The notes: generated by a model from the letters alone, not told the origin. 64,000 nucleotides of DNA from Laceyella tengchongensis (GCF_900182735.1 NZ_FXTU01000007.1:1-64000), one strand, 5' to 3'. Counted from the stretch's first letter, positions 7,424-16,624 are shown. Numbers and translations: made by a program.

Positions 7424-8176
7424 TTACATATTGTTCCATGGGGTGTAGCCCACTTCCATCAGCACGAGCCCCTCGGGCGGGAAAGTGGGGCCAGCCTTCG
7501 TGCGGTCGCGGGCGGCCAAGATCACCGAGATTGCTTTGGGGTCGATATGCTTTCTCCCCACCTCGACCAATGTGCCTGCCAATATCCGCACCATATTGTA
7601 CAAAAAACCGCTACCTGTCACTTCGATCGCATACCCATGCTCTTCTTCGATAACCTCGCACCGATAGATCGTGCGCACCCGGTCTTCCACCTGCGTTTTG
7701 GCCGAGCACAGCGATGTGAAATCATGAGTGCCCACCAAGTAACCAGCGGCTTCCCGCATCGCCTGAAAATCAACTGCATAAGGAAGATGAGTGCGATAAC
7801 GGCGAGAAAACACATCCGGGGCACACCGCGTATCTATCTGATAGCGATACGTCTTCCAGTGGGCGCTCTTGCGCGCGTGAAAGTCGGACGGAACTTCTTC
7901 GCTCGACACCGCGACAATATCCCGCGGCAACATGTTGCGCAAGATATACGCGATCTTTTCGGCGGGAATCGGACTGGATGTCACAAAGTGGCAAATCTGC
8001 CCTTGGGCATGAACACCCGCATCTGTCCTTCCCGAGCCGTGAATCTCTATCTTTTCCCGCATCAAGGCGGTCAACGCGTTTTCCAGCTCCGCTTGGATCG
8101 TGCGTTGCCCCGGTTGGCGCTGAAACCCGGAAAAGTCAGTGCCGTCATAGGAAATGTGCAGTTTGATCTTTTTCAT
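7424..8176 (-). CDS. truA: tRNA pseudouridine(38-40) synthase TruA
   Basis: A 250-residue TruA. The catalytic aspartate is in 'GSGRTDAGVHAQGQ' and the C-terminal 'GSGFLYNMVRILAGTL' is characteristic. It isomerises uridines 38-40 in the tRNA anticodon arm. The start at 8176 gives the classical N-terminus 'MKKIKLHISYDGTDFSGFQ'; the longer frame to 8284 would overlap ecfT by 90 bases and is rejected. It follows ecfT after 17 bases, the usual Bacillus order. Confidence 0.96.
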   Translation of the reverse strand: MKKIKLHISYDGTDFSGFQRQPGQRTIQAELENALTALMREKIEIHGSGRTDAGVHAQGQICHFVTSSPIPAEKIAYILRNMLPRDIVAVSSEEVPSDFHARKSAHWKTYRYQIDTRCAPDVFSRRYRTHLPYAVDFQAMREAAGYLVGTHDFTSLCSAKTQVEDRVRTIYRCEVIEEEHGYAIEVTGSGFLYNMVRILAGTLVEVGRKHIDPKAISVILAARDRTKAGPTFPPEGLVLMEVGYTPWNNM

Positions 8177-8193
8177 CTTCTTATTTCGGCCCC

Positions 8194-8988
8194 CTACTTC
8201 TCCAAGTACCACAACGCCAACCACAGCGTCGCCGCCGTCGGAATCAACCACAAATCCCGTCGAGCGAACGTCAACTCCCGCCAACGGGTTCGCCCTTCGC
8301 CTCCGCGGTAGCCACGGGCTTCCATCGCCATGGCCAAATCTTCGGCGCGCCGGAAAGACGAGATCAAGAGCGGGATCAAGATGGGAATATGATTCATGAT
8401 CCGTCTGAACAATGAACCAGCCTCAAAATCAACCCCGCGCGCCATTTGCGCCTTTTTGATTTTTTGCGTTTCCCCCCATAAGGTAGGAATGAAGCGAAGC
8501 GCAATGGACATCATCATCGCCAACTCATGCACGGGAACGCGCACCTTCGTCAGCGGCCGCAATAGTTGTTCAATTGCATTGGTGATCTCCATCGGGGAAG
8601 TGGTGCAAGTGAGCAAGGTCGCTGTAGCCATCAAGACAAATAAGCGCAACGACATGAGCACCGCTTGCTCCACCCCTGCCTCATGCACCGAAAACAACGG
8701 CGTCTGAAGCAAGACCCCACCGCCTTTTGTCGTGAACAAGTGCAGTAGCGAAGTCAGGATGATCAAAAATAATATCGGCTTGACTGCTCGCAAAAAAAGT
8801 GCAAGCGGAATGCGCGCCCCTTTGACGGCAAGCAAGACAAACAGGGTGAGCAACAGGTACGAAGGCCACCTGTCCACAAATAAAACGAGGAACATGAAGG
8901 CAAACACAAATACCAGCTTGCCTCTAGGATCCAATCGATGCAAGAACGAATCGACCGGGACATATTGTCCAATTACGACCGGTGTCAC
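8194..8988 (-). CDS. ecfT: ECF transporter transmembrane protein EcfT
   Basis: A 264-residue integral membrane subunit of the energy-coupling factor vitamin transporters. It has about five to six hydrophobic spans in the first 150 residues and, in the cytoplasmic coupling region, two Ala-Arg-Gly signatures ('QMARGVDF' and 'EARGYRGG') that contact the two ATPases. Substrate-binding S subunits are encoded elsewhere, so this is a shared group II module. Start and stop overlap ecfA2 by 4 bases (ATGA), indicating translational coupling. Confidence 0.95.
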   Translation of the reverse strand: MTPVVIGQYVPVDSFLHRLDPRGKLVFVFAFMFLVLFVDRWPSYLLLTLFVLLAVKGARIPLALFLRAVKPILFLIILTSLLHLFTTKGGGVLLQTPLFSVHEAGVEQAVLMSLRLFVLMATATLLTCTTSPMEITNAIEQLLRPLTKVRVPVHELAMMMSIALRFIPTLWGETQKIKKAQMARGVDFEAGSLFRRIMNHIPILIPLLISSFRRAEDLAMAMEARGYRGGEGRTRWRELTFARRDLWLIPTAATLWLALWYLEK

Positions 8989-9848
8989 CTGTCATCCCCC
9001 CGCTTCCAGCGAGACTCCAGCTCACGCTCCAACTCTTCAACAGAGAACAATGTCAGTGGAAGGGGAGGATCGAGGTTGCGGTTCAACGCCATGATCAACT
9101 TGGTGATCTCTGGCACATCCAGCTTAAGCCGACACAGTGCCTGCTCATTCCCAAACACTTCTCTCGGGGAGCCCGTAAGCGCAATCCGCCCTTCTGACAA
9201 GATCACCAGCTGCTCCGCGTATCGGGCCGCCTCTTCCATCTGATGGGTGACCAGTAATACGGTCAACCCCTGTTCACGGTGTAAACGCCCCACCATGTCC
9301 AGCATCTCCCGTTGACCGCGGGGGTCAAGGCCAGCTGTCGGCTCATCAAGGATGAGCACCTGCGGTCGCATAGCCAGAATACCGGCAATAGCCACTCGCC
9401 GCATCTGCCCACCGCTCAGAGCCAATGGGGAACGATCCTTCAATGAAGGAGGCAAACCCACCCAACGCATGGCTTCCTCCACCCTCTCGGCGACCTGTTC
9501 TTCTGTCAGTCCTTGCTGACGCGGGCCAAAAGCGATGTCTTTCGCCACGGTTTCTTCAAACAATTGGTGTTCAGGATATTGAAAAGCGACCCCAACCAAC
9601 CGCCTGAGTTCCGACAGCTGTTTGCTCTTAGGCGTCACCACTTGATTTCCAATCCTTAATTGCCCCGACGTCGGCTTAATCAAGCCGGCCACCGTCTGGA
9701 TCAACGTTGATTTGCCCGAACCCGTCGCCCCGAGCAACGCGACAAATGAACCGCTTGCGACACGCAAATTGATATCCGTCAACGCTTGTTTAGCAAACGG
9801 GGTTCCAGGATGGTATATGACGTTCAAGTCTTCGATAACAATCTCCAT
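8985..9848 (-). CDS. ecfA2: ECF transporter ATP-binding protein EcfA2
   Basis: A 287-residue ABC ATPase. Walker A is GATGSGKST (40-48), the signature is LSGGQMRR, Walker B is 'VLILDEPTAGLDP', and the H-loop is in 'LLVTHQMEEA'. With EcfA1 it powers EcfT and exchangeable S components for vitamin uptake. It overlaps both neighbours: ecfA1 by 25 bases upstream and ecfT by 4 bases downstream. Confidence 0.95.
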   Translation of the reverse strand: MEIVIEDLNVIYHPGTPFAKQALTDINLRVASGSFVALLGATGSGKSTLIQTVAGLIKPTSGQLRIGNQVVTPKSKQLSELRRLVGVAFQYPEHQLFEETVAKDIAFGPRQQGLTEEQVAERVEEAMRWVGLPPSLKDRSPLALSGGQMRRVAIAGILAMRPQVLILDEPTAGLDPRGQREMLDMVGRLHREQGLTVLLVTHQMEEAARYAEQLVILSEGRIALTGSPREVFGNEQALCRLKLDVPEITKLIMALNRNLDPPLPLTLFSVEELERELESRWKRGDDR

Positions 9849-10672
9849 AGTTCGCTCACCAGATCCTCTTTACTGGTGATGGAAGCACGTACCGGCCAGC
9901 CCGCTTTCACCAGGCGATGATGCAATTCCACTTCAAGTGGAACATCCAGATCCCACTCTTTCAACTTCATCGCTTGTGGATATAGTTCAGCGACAGGGGT
10001 GTCCAACTTGATTTGTCCTTCGGCCATTACGATCAACCGCTCAGCCATGAATGCTTCTTGCGCCGAATGGGTGATGTGGATCACCGTCGTCCCCCGTTCA
10101 TGGATTGACTTGATCAGTTGGCACACTTCCGCTCTTCCTTGCGGGTCCAGCATCGACGTCGCCTCATCAAACAGGATGATATCCGGTTGCATCGCCACCA
10201 CCCCTGCAATGGCCAAACGTTGCTTCTGCCCACCTGAGAGATGGTGTGGCTCCCGATCTTCCATCCCAGCCAGACCTACCCATTGCAACGCCTGCGCCAC
10301 CCTTGCTTTCATCTCATCGCGCGGCAACCCCATATTCTCTAAACCAAAAGCGACATCATCCTGAACAGTAGGCGCGACAATTTGATTATCTGGATTTTGA
10401 AATACCATTCCAACCCGACGTCGAATTTGCCACAACACATGTTCATTTGATGTCGCTCGTCCACAAACGTGCACATCTCCTTCAGTAGGGAGATACAGCC
10501 CAGCGATTATGCGTGCCAATGTTGATTTTCCTGAACCATTGGGGCCAATAATACTAACATACTCACCCGCCCCGACGGTGAGCTGGATATCTTTCAGTGC
10601 CCATCTTTCCTTGGATAATGCATCAGGCTGATAGTGATACCGGAGATTGGAAACGTGCAAGATCGGTTCCAT
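9824..10672 (-). CDS. ecfA1: ECF transporter ATP-binding protein EcfA1
   Basis: A 282-residue ABC ATPase, first gene of ecfA1-ecfA2-ecfT. Walker A is GPNGSGKST (43-51), the signature is LSGGQKQR, and Walker B reads 'IILFDEATSMLDP', with Ala replacing the usual Pro after Asp-Glu. That Asp-Glu-Ala form is typical of EcfA1 and separates it from EcfA2. It lies after rplQ and its terminator; no clear promoter was identified in the short gap, so read-through is possible. Confidence 0.95.
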   Translation of the reverse strand: MEPILHVSNLRYHYQPDALSKERWALKDIQLTVGAGEYVSIIGPNGSGKSTLARIIAGLYLPTEGDVHVCGRATSNEHVLWQIRRRVGMVFQNPDNQIVAPTVQDDVAFGLENMGLPRDEMKARVAQALQWVGLAGMEDREPHHLSGGQKQRLAIAGVVAMQPDIILFDEATSMLDPQGRAEVCQLIKSIHERGTTVIHITHSAQEAFMAERLIVMAEGQIKLDTPVAELYPQAMKLKEWDLDVPLEVELHHRLVKAGWPVRASITSKEDLVSELWRLLSKT

Positions 10673-10687
10673 GTTAGCTCCTTAAAA

Positions 10688-10735
10688 GAAAAAAGGGTAA
10701 ACGTCAGGACCGGCCGGATCCTGCCCTCACCCTTT
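10688..10735 (-). terminator. Terminator after rplQ (end of the S10-spc-alpha block)
   Basis: On the minus strand an outer stem AAAGGGT/ACCCTTT and an inner stem CAGGA/TCCTG form a long hairpin, followed by TTTTTCTTTT. It marks the probable 3' end of the alpha operon. Confidence 0.82.
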
Positions 10736-10760
10736 CTAATTCAAACTATCAACGCATGGC

Positions 10761-11153
10761 TTACTTCACCAATTCGATGAAAACCATTGGTGCACCGTCA
10801 CCACGGCGAGGTCCGAGCTTCAGGATGCGGGTGTAGCCGCCGTTGCGCTCTTTATAGCGTGGTGCGATTTCGTCAAACAGCTTTTTCACTGCATCGACGT
10901 TTTTGTTATGGGTCACTTCTTCCCCATCTTTTACGGTGTTGGAGCGAGTCGTGCGAACAAACGCTGCCGCTTGGCGACGTGCGTGCAGATCTCCGCGTTT
11001 ACCGAGGGTGATCATTTTCTCCACGATGGAGCGCACTTCTTTCGCTTTGGATTCGGTGGTTTCAATGCGTTCGTTGATAATCAGATCCGTTACCAAATCA
11101 CGGAGCAACGCTTTACGGGCTCCTGTGTTTCTGCCGAGTTTGGAATATGCCAT
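10761..11153 (-). CDS. rplQ: Ribosomal protein L17
   Basis: A 130-residue bL17 ('MAYSKLGRNTGARKALLRDL', 'TTESKAKEVRSIVEKMITLG', 'GGYTRILKLGPRRGD'). The protein lies near the tunnel exit of the large subunit. It is slightly longer than the B. subtilis protein (120) by an insertion around residues 80-90. It is the last gene of the alpha operon, 25 bases after rpoA. Confidence 0.98.
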   Translation of the reverse strand: MAYSKLGRNTGARKALLRDLVTDLIINERIETTESKAKEVRSIVEKMITLGKRGDLHARRQAAAFVRTTRSNTVKDGEEVTHNKNVDAVKKLFDEIAPRYKERNGGYTRILKLGPRRGDGAPMVFIELVK

Positions 11154-11178
11154 CTTCTTTCCCTCCCCCTACCAGTTG

Positions 11179-12123
11179 TTAGTCGTCTTTGCGAAGTGAC
11201 AACCCGAGCTCTTGCAACTTCTCTTGAACTTCTTCCAGAGATTTGCGTCCCAAGTTGCGAACTTTCATCATATCTTCTTCTGATTTTTGCGTGAGCTCTT
11301 GAACGGTGTTGATGCCGGCACGTTTGAGACAATTGTAAGAACGCACGGAGAGGTCGAGTTCCTCGATGGTCATCTCCATGACCTTCTCTTTTTTGTCTTC
11401 TTCTTTTTCTACCATGATTTCAGCATCTTTTGCCTGTTCAGTCAGACCCACGAATAACATCAAGTGCTCATTTAAGATCTTAGCGCCAAGGCTCACCGCT
11501 TCATCCGGTTTCAAGCTACCATTCGCCCAAACTTCCAAGATCAATTTGTCGTAGTTGGTAACTTGTCCAACACGCGTATTGGTCACTTGATAGTTAACCC
11601 GTTCAATAGGCGTGTAGATCGAGTCAATCGGAATCACACCGATCGGCAGATCTTCACGTTTATTCTTATCAGCAGATACATATCCGCGGCCACGATTCGC
11701 GGTCATCCGAATGCGCAGGTGGGCGTCTTCAGCCAATGTAGCGATGTGCAAATCAGGATTCAACACCTCTACATCACTATCCGCGCGAATATCCCCCGCT
11801 TTGACTTCTCCCGGGCCTTCGAGATCGATCTCCAGGATTTTCTCTTCATCCGAATGAATTTTGAGAGCAAGTTGTTTAATGTTGAGAATGATCTCCGTGG
11901 TATCTTCTACAACTCCAGGAATCGTGGAGAACTCATGCAATACCCCATCAATCTGGATGGTTGTAACGGCCGCTCCTGGCAAAGAGGAGAGCAGGACACG
12001 GCGCAGAGAATTGCCCAGGGTAGTGCCGTATCCGCGTTCCAAGGGTTCTACCACAAATTTTCCGTAACGATGATCATCACTGATTTCAACAGCTTCGATC
12101 TTCGGCTTTTCAATTTCAATCAT
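11179..12123 (-). CDS. rpoA: RNA polymerase alpha subunit
   Basis: A 314-residue alpha subunit, identical in length to B. subtilis. The N-terminal dimerisation domain begins 'MIEIEKPKIEAVEI' and includes 'LGNSLRRVLLSSLPGAA'; the C-terminal domain has 'LDLSVRSYNCLKRAGINTV' and 'RNLGRKSLEEV' helix-hairpin-helix elements. The start at 12123 is set by family N-termini and a GGAGG upstream; the open frame to 12210 is not used. Lies between rpsK and rplQ. Confidence 0.98.
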   Translation of the reverse strand: MIEIEKPKIEAVEISDDHRYGKFVVEPLERGYGTTLGNSLRRVLLSSLPGAAVTTIQIDGVLHEFSTIPGVVEDTTEIILNIKQLALKIHSDEEKILEIDLEGPGEVKAGDIRADSDVEVLNPDLHIATLAEDAHLRIRMTANRGRGYVSADKNKREDLPIGVIPIDSIYTPIERVNYQVTNTRVGQVTNYDKLILEVWANGSLKPDEAVSLGAKILNEHLMLFVGLTEQAKDAEIMVEKEEDKKEKVMEMTIEELDLSVRSYNCLKRAGINTVQELTQKSEEDMMKVRNLGRKSLEEVQEKLQELGLSLRKDD

Positions 12124-12282
12124 ACGGCTCACAAACCCTCCTTCAGAACGTCGCGTTCTGGGCGTTATCTCCCTAGCAGCTGAAATGTGTGGTGTATATA
12201 GGAAAGACAAGGAAATCCAGTCCTAACCAGTATACACGATAATTTACAAAAATAAACCACGGATCAGCTTAAAGAAGTAAGA

Positions 12283-12681
12283 TTAAACACGACGACGTTT
12301 TGGCGGACGGCAACCGTTGTGAGGGATCGGTGTTACGTCTTTGATCAAGCTGACTTCAAGGCCTGCTGCTTGCAGAGAGCGGATCGCCGCTTCACGACCG
12401 GAGCCGGGGCCTTTAACCAGTACATCAACAGACTTCATCCCGTTTTCCATTGCGACTTTGGCTGCAGCTTCTGCTGCCATTTGCGCCGCAAACGGAGTGC
12501 TCTTGCGGGAACCTTTGAATCCCATGGTGCCGGAGCTTGCCCAAGCGACGGTGTTACCGCGTGGGTCTGTGATTGTGATGATCGTATTGTTGAAAGTGGA
12601 GCGGATATGAGCTACGCCCGTCTCAATGTTCTTTCTCACACGACGTTTTACGCGCTGAGTAGTCGTTTTACGTTTAGCCAC
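12283..12681 (-). CDS. rpsK: Ribosomal protein S11
   Basis: A 132-residue uS11 of the platform of the 30S subunit ('GVAHIRSTFNNTIITITDPRGN', 'GSGREAAIRSLQAAGLEV', 'IPHNGCRPPKRRRV'). GGAGGG precedes the ATG. The 159-base gap to rpoA holds no recognised gene. Confidence 0.98.
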   Translation of the reverse strand: MAKRKTTTQRVKRRVRKNIETGVAHIRSTFNNTIITITDPRGNTVAWASSGTMGFKGSRKSTPFAAQMAAEAAAKVAMENGMKSVDVLVKGPGSGREAAIRSLQAAGLEVSLIKDVTPIPHNGCRPPKRRRV

Positions 12682-12702
12682 TGTTTTCCCTCCTTACTGC
12701 AA

Positions 12703-13071
12703 TTATTTTTTCTTGTTCGCAACCGTACGGCGTGGACCTTTACGGGTACGAGCATTGGTTTTGGTACGTTGACCACGAACCGGCAAACCACGACGATGAC
12801 GGATGCCGCGATATGCGCCGATCTCGATCAGACGCTTGATGTTCAGTGCCACTTCACGACGAAGGTCACCTTCTACCACCAAGTTTTTATCAATAAAACT
12901 GCGCAGCTTGGTCACTTCTTCTTCCGTCAAGTCGCGAACACGGGTATCTGCGCTGATCCCAGTTGCTTCCAAGATTTTTTGTGCTTGAGAACGACCAATA
13001 CCGTAAATGTAAGTCAGGGCGATCTCTACACGTTTCTCACGTGGCAAGTCAATACCTGCGATACGTGCCAT
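12703..13071 (-). CDS. rpsM: Ribosomal protein S13
   Basis: A 122-residue uS13 of the small-subunit head, touching the P-site tRNA and bridging to L5. Family features: 'MARIAGIDLPREKRVEIALTYIYGIG', 'GAYRGIRHRRGLPVRGQRT' and a basic tail ending 'ANKKK'. It is 21 bases upstream of rpsK and 19 bases downstream of rpmJ. Confidence 0.98.
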   Translation of the reverse strand: MARIAGIDLPREKRVEIALTYIYGIGRSQAQKILEATGISADTRVRDLTEEEVTKLRSFIDKNLVVEGDLRREVALNIKRLIEIGAYRGIRHRRGLPVRGQRTKTNARTRKGPRRTVANKKK

Positions 13072-13090
13072 ACGCTACACCTCCCGTCTA

Positions 13091-13204
13091 TTATCCTTGT
13101 TTTTGCTTGTGTTTTGGATTTTCACAGATTACCATTACAGCCCCTTTGCGACGAATCACTTTGCACTTTTCGCAAATGGGCTTCACAGATGGTCTTACTT
13201 TCAT
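13091..13204 (-). CDS. rpmJ: Ribosomal protein L36 (zinc form)
   Basis: A 37-residue bL36 translated from the ATG at 13204, which follows ACAGGAGGTTAACAAG. It carries the four zinc-ligand positions as Cys-x2-Cys at 11 and 14, Cys at 27 and His at 32 ('KPICEKCKVIRR', 'VICENPKHKQ'). This is the zinc-binding (C+) type. It sits between infA and rpsM as in other Bacillales. Confidence 0.97.
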   Translation of the reverse strand: MKVRPSVKPICEKCKVIRRKGAVMVICENPKHKQKQG

Positions 13205-13273
13205 CTTGTTAACCTCCTGTCTGTGTCCCACTTTAGGTTCGGCACCCCAAGGTTATCGAGTCACTACGCGAAA

Positions 13274-13492
13274 TTACTTATAGCGGTAAGTGATCCGCCC
13301 ACGGGTTAAGTCATAAGGGGAAAGTTGCACGGTCACTTTGTCTCCTGGCAAAATGCGAATAAAATGCATGCGGATTTTGCCAGAAACATGCGCCAACACT
13401 TCATGACCATTCTCCAACTTCACACGGAACATTGCGTTTGGCAGGGGCTCTTGGACGATCCCTTCAACCTCGATCACATCTTCCTTGGCCAT
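13274..13492 (-). CDS. infA: Translation initiation factor IF-1
   Basis: A 72-residue single-OB-fold IF-1 ('MAKEDVIEVEGIVQEPLPNA', 'GHEVLAHVSGKIRMHFIRIL', 'LTRGRITYRYK'), the standard length. It occupies the 30S A site during initiation. AGGAGAG precedes the ATG. It is followed by rpmJ. Confidence 0.98.
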   Translation of the reverse strand: MAKEDVIEVEGIVQEPLPNAMFRVKLENGHEVLAHVSGKIRMHFIRILPGDKVTVQLSPYDLTRGRITYRYK

Positions 13493-13496
13493 CGAT

Positions 13497-13802
13497 TCAC
13501 TCTCCTTTTTGCTCGCTCAGGAGCAGGTATTGGTTCAGGGCGTATCGCAACTTGGCATTGGTTACACGACCATGTTGTCTCAATGCTTCAGCCACATCCT
13601 CGCTTACATAGTTGATAAGCTGGATGTGTTTTACGTTTTTCTTTTTGGGATGGTCAAATTTACGCTGATCCCCATCAGCCAGAAAAACGAAATGTGGTTC
13701 CTCAAAACTGATTACTACAGCGAATTGACCTGCATCTCTCCCGCGCAACACACGCACGATCTGTCCTTGGCGGGGTCTGCAGTCAACAGCAGCCACATTC
13801 AT
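13497..13802 (-). CDS. ybzG: KOW-domain RNA-binding protein (YbzG/L14e-like)
   Basis: A 101-residue protein with an N-terminal KOW motif ('PRQGQIVRVLRGRDAGQFAVVI', about residues 10-31), resembling the L14e/L6e/L27e RNA-binding fold. B. subtilis has a homologous small gene (ybzG) at the same place, between map and infA. Function is not established; ribosome association is inference from the KOW domain and location. The ATG at 13802 with AGGTG seven bases upstream is preferred over the in-frame GTG at 13805. Confidence 0.85.
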   Translation of the reverse strand: MNVAAVDCRPRQGQIVRVLRGRDAGQFAVVISFEEPHFVFLADGDQRKFDHPKKKNVKHIQLINYVSEDVAEALRQHGRVTNAKLRYALNQYLLLSEQKGE

Positions 13803-13815
13803 CACCCTTCACCTG

Positions 13816-14562
13816 TTACGCTTTCGTCAAAATCTCATGGCCTTCATCCGTGATCGCAATCGTGTGCTCAAAATGGGCGCAGATTGAACCGTCAGTCGTC
13901 ACAACCGTCCAATTGTCCGCAAGTGTCCGCACAAAGCGTTTACCGAAGTTAACCATCGGCTCCACTGCCAAGGTCATCCCCGGCTTCAACCGAGGCCCTT
14001 TCCCAGCTAATCCATAATTAGGAACGCTCGGCGCCTCATGCAGGTTTTGGCCAATGCCATGACCCACATACTCACGCACAATCGAAAAGCCCGCTTCTTC
14101 AGCGACTCGTTGTACGGCATGAGAGATATCACCAATGCGCGCACCAGGCTTTGCTTGTTCCAAGCCTTTGTACAGACTCGCTTCGGTAACTGAAAGCAAT
14201 TTTTCCGCATCTGGAGAAATTTTCCCTACGGCGTAAGTCCAAGCCGAGTCCCCATGGTACCCTTCATAACACGCGCCGATGTCGATGGAGATGATATCCC
14301 CCTCTTTCAACGTGCGGTCACTTGGAATCCCGTGAACCAGTTCTTCGTTGACCGAAGTGCAAATGCTTCCGGGAAACCCATTATACCCTTTAAAAGAAGG
14401 AATGGCACCAAAACGGGTAATCACTTTCTCCGCGATCCGGTCCAACTCTTTCGTTGTCACACCCGGTTGGATCGCCTTCTTCAACTCCTGATGAGTCAAA
14501 TAAACGATCTTGCCCGCTTCTCTCATGCGGTCTAACTCTTTTGCCGATTTTAAAATAATCAT
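13816..14562 (-). CDS. map: Methionine aminopeptidase, type I
   Basis: A 248-residue type I methionine aminopeptidase removing initiator methionine from nascent chains. The pita-bread metal site is visible: His79-like 'ELVHGIP', the two aspartates in 'SIDIGACYEGYHGDSAWTY', 'VGHGIGQNLHE', 'AVEPM' and 'CAHFEHTIAI'. It overlaps the adk stop by 4 bases (ATGA), giving a coupled adk-map pair. Confidence 0.97.
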   Translation of the reverse strand: MIILKSAKELDRMREAGKIVYLTHQELKKAIQPGVTTKELDRIAEKVITRFGAIPSFKGYNGFPGSICTSVNEELVHGIPSDRTLKEGDIISIDIGACYEGYHGDSAWTYAVGKISPDAEKLLSVTEASLYKGLEQAKPGARIGDISHAVQRVAEEAGFSIVREYVGHGIGQNLHEAPSVPNYGLAGKGPRLKPGMTLAVEPMVNFGKRFVRTLADNWTVVTTDGSICAHFEHTIAITDEGHEILTKA

Positions 14563-15212
14563 TTCACGGAACCTCGAATCAGTGACAAGATTTGTTCGGT
14601 CACGTTTTCGATCGGCTGCTCCCCATTCACGCGATGAAGTTTGCCAGTCGATTCGTAGTAATGAAGTAAGTGACGTGTTTGCTCAAGATTCACCTTAAGC
14701 CGTTCTTGAACGGTCTCTGCACTGTCGTCAGCGCGCTGGTACAGCTCGCCGCCACAGCGGTCGCAGACGCCTTCTACTTTTGGTGGTGCGAACACCACAT
14801 GGTACGAAGCACCACAATCGCGACAGATGCGTCTCCCTGTGAGCCGTTTCAGCAGTTCTTCTTCGCTTACTTCAATATATAATACGAAATCGATAGCGCG
14901 ATGAAGCTCTTTTGTCAATTCATCAAGTGCTTCAGCCTGTGGAACCGTTCTGGGAAAACCATCCAACAAAAAACCGTTCGCACAATCATCTTTGCCCAAC
15001 CGCTCACGAACGATACCAATCGTCACACGGTCGGGAACCAGTTGACCTTGCTCCATATAGGACTTTGCTTCCAAGCCCAATGGCGTTTCTTCTTTTACGG
15101 CTGCCCGAAACATATCTCCCGTGGAGATGTGAGGAATGTCCAACTCCTCAAGTATTCGGCTCGCTTGCGTGCCTTTTCCTGCTCCGGGCAAACCCATCAG
15201 TACGATATTCAA
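14559..15212 (-). CDS. adk: Adenylate kinase with zinc lid
   Basis: A 217-residue long-form adenylate kinase (AMP + ATP to 2 ADP). P-loop GLPGAGKGTQ (7-16); AMP-binding 'ISTGDMFRAA' and 'DGFPRTVPQAEAL'; the LID contains Cys-x2-Cys twice ('CRDCGASYH', 'GVCDRCGGE'), the zinc-binding form typical of Gram-positive bacteria. It follows secY in the spc operon with a 113-base gap. Confidence 0.98.
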   Translation of the reverse strand: MNIVLMGLPGAGKGTQASRILEELDIPHISTGDMFRAAVKEETPLGLEAKSYMEQGQLVPDRVTIGIVRERLGKDDCANGFLLDGFPRTVPQAEALDELTKELHRAIDFVLYIEVSEEELLKRLTGRRICRDCGASYHVVFAPPKVEGVCDRCGGELYQRADDSAETVQERLKVNLEQTRHLLHYYESTGKLHRVNGEQPIENVTEQILSLIRGSVK

Positions 15213-15291
15213 GCCTCATCCCTCCGGTTGGGTTGCCTACGGGCGGTCCGCATGTGCAGATGATGCCAACAATGGCCTGCTCATGCATAGT

Positions 15292-15312
15292 CCCCGGAAG
15301 AAGGCTCCGGGG
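15292..15312 (-). other. Hairpin between secY and adk
   Basis: CCCCGGA (15292-15298) and TCCGGGG (15306-15312) form a perfect 7-bp stem with a 7-base loop. No T-tract follows on the minus strand, so it is more likely an mRNA stability or processing element than a terminator. Its function is not shown by the sequence. Confidence 0.5.
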
Positions 15313-15325
15313 GTGTTCGATCATC

Positions 15326-16624
15326 TTATTTATGCATAAAGCCTTTATAATGGCGTTTGATCAATTGGCTTTCAATTGTTTTCAACGTCTCAAGAGCGAC
15401 GCCGACAACGATCAGAAGGGATGTTCCACCTATCTGAACTTGCTGCGGCAAGCCCGCCAAGATGATCAGGATGATCGGCAAAATGGACACGGCCGCCAAA
15501 AACAGGGCACCCGTCAAGGTCAAACGGTTCATCACCTTGGTCAGGTAGGCGGTTGTGGCTTTGCCAGGGCGGACACCTGGAATAAATCCACCATTTTTCT
15601 TCATCTGATCAGACAATTGAATTGGGTTGAGCTGCACAAACGTATAGAAGTAAGTAAATCCGATGATCAGGATCACGTACAGTGCCATCCCGAGGCTAAA
15701 CTTGGTGTAGTCAAAGTTGACAATAATCCAATCAGCAACAGGATTGCCTTGCCAGAACTGTGCGATCGTCTGCGGAAACATCAAGAGCGAAAGGGCGAAG
15801 ATCACAGGAATTACACCAGCAGCATTGGTTTTCATCGGAATGTGGGTCGATTGACCACCATACATTTTACGTCCAACCACACGCTTCGTGTATTGTACCG
15901 GGATCTTTCTTACGCCTTGCTGAATGTAGATAACCGCCACAATCAGGATGATTGCAACAAGCAAAACGCCAACCATCTTCAGAATGCCCAGGAACAATTG
16001 GTCTTTGTCCTTAAAGAAATCTTCGGCCAAATAGCCCACTTGACCCGGCAGACCAGCGACGATCCCCGCAAAGATCAAAATGGAAATGCCATTTCCAATC
16101 CCTTTGTCGGTGATTTGCTCACCCATCCACATCAAGAAACAGGTACCCGCTGTCAAGGACAAGGCGATTAAGGAATACGACCACACGCTTTCATCCACAA
16201 TGAACCCGGCAGCGGCTCTGTTAAACCCGATCGATACACCGATCGACTGGATGAGGGCCAGCACCACCGTAAAATAACGGGTAAACTGGGCAAGCTTGCG
16301 GCGCCCCACTTCCCCTTCTTTCGCCCAGCGCGAAAACGCCGGAATCACATCCATCGAGAGCAATTGCACAACGATCGATGCGGTGATGTAAGGCATAATG
16401 CCCATCGCAAAGATGGAGAAGTTTTGTAAGGCATTCCCTGAAAAAGCATTGATGAGATTGAAAACCCCTTGGGTCTCATTCATCATTTGCTGAAGGATAT
16501 TGGCGTTAGTGTTCGGAACCGGAATGAAGCTTCCGATCCGAAAAACCACTAACATCATCAGGGTAAAAAAGATACGACGACGAAGATCTTCCACCTTAAA
16601 GATGTTTCCCAGGTTCCGAATCAT
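15326..16624 (-). CDS. secY: Preprotein translocase subunit SecY
   Basis: A 432-residue SecY with ten predicted membrane spans, the channel of the Sec translocon. Typical features are 'RRRIFFTLMMLVVFRIGSFIPVP' at the N-terminus (TM1), the plug region 'GVFNLINAFSGNALQNFSIFAMGIMPYITASI' and the cytoplasmic C5 loop around 'GFIPGVRPGKAT'. The start codon overlaps the rplO stop by one base (TAATG), with GGAGG inside the end of rplO. Confidence 0.98.
   Translation of the reverse strand: MIRNLGNIFKVEDLRRRIFFTLMMLVVFRIGSFIPVPNTNANILQQMMNETQGVFNLINAFSGNALQNFSIFAMGIMPYITASIVVQLLSMDVIPAFSRWAKEGEVGRRKLAQFTRYFTVVLALIQSIGVSIGFNRAAAGFIVDESVWSYSLIALSLTAGTCFLMWMGEQITDKGIGNGISILIFAGIVAGLPGQVGYLAEDFFKDKDQLFLGILKMVGVLLVAIILIVAVIYIQQGVRKIPVQYTKRVVGRKMYGGQSTHIPMKTNAAGVIPVIFALSLLMFPQTIAQFWQGNPVADWIIVNFDYTKFSLGMALYVILIIGFTYFYTFVQLNPIQLSDQMKKNGGFIPGVRPGKATTAYLTKVMNRLTLTGALFLAAVSILPIILIILAGLPQQVQIGGTSLLIVVGVALETLKTIESQLIKRHYKGFMHK

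Noticed and set aside
14912..16171. Long plus-strand open frame (419 codons) opposite adk/secY
   Set aside because: It lies entirely antisense to adk and secY, has no ribosome binding site or family resemblance, and reflects codon bias of the real genes.
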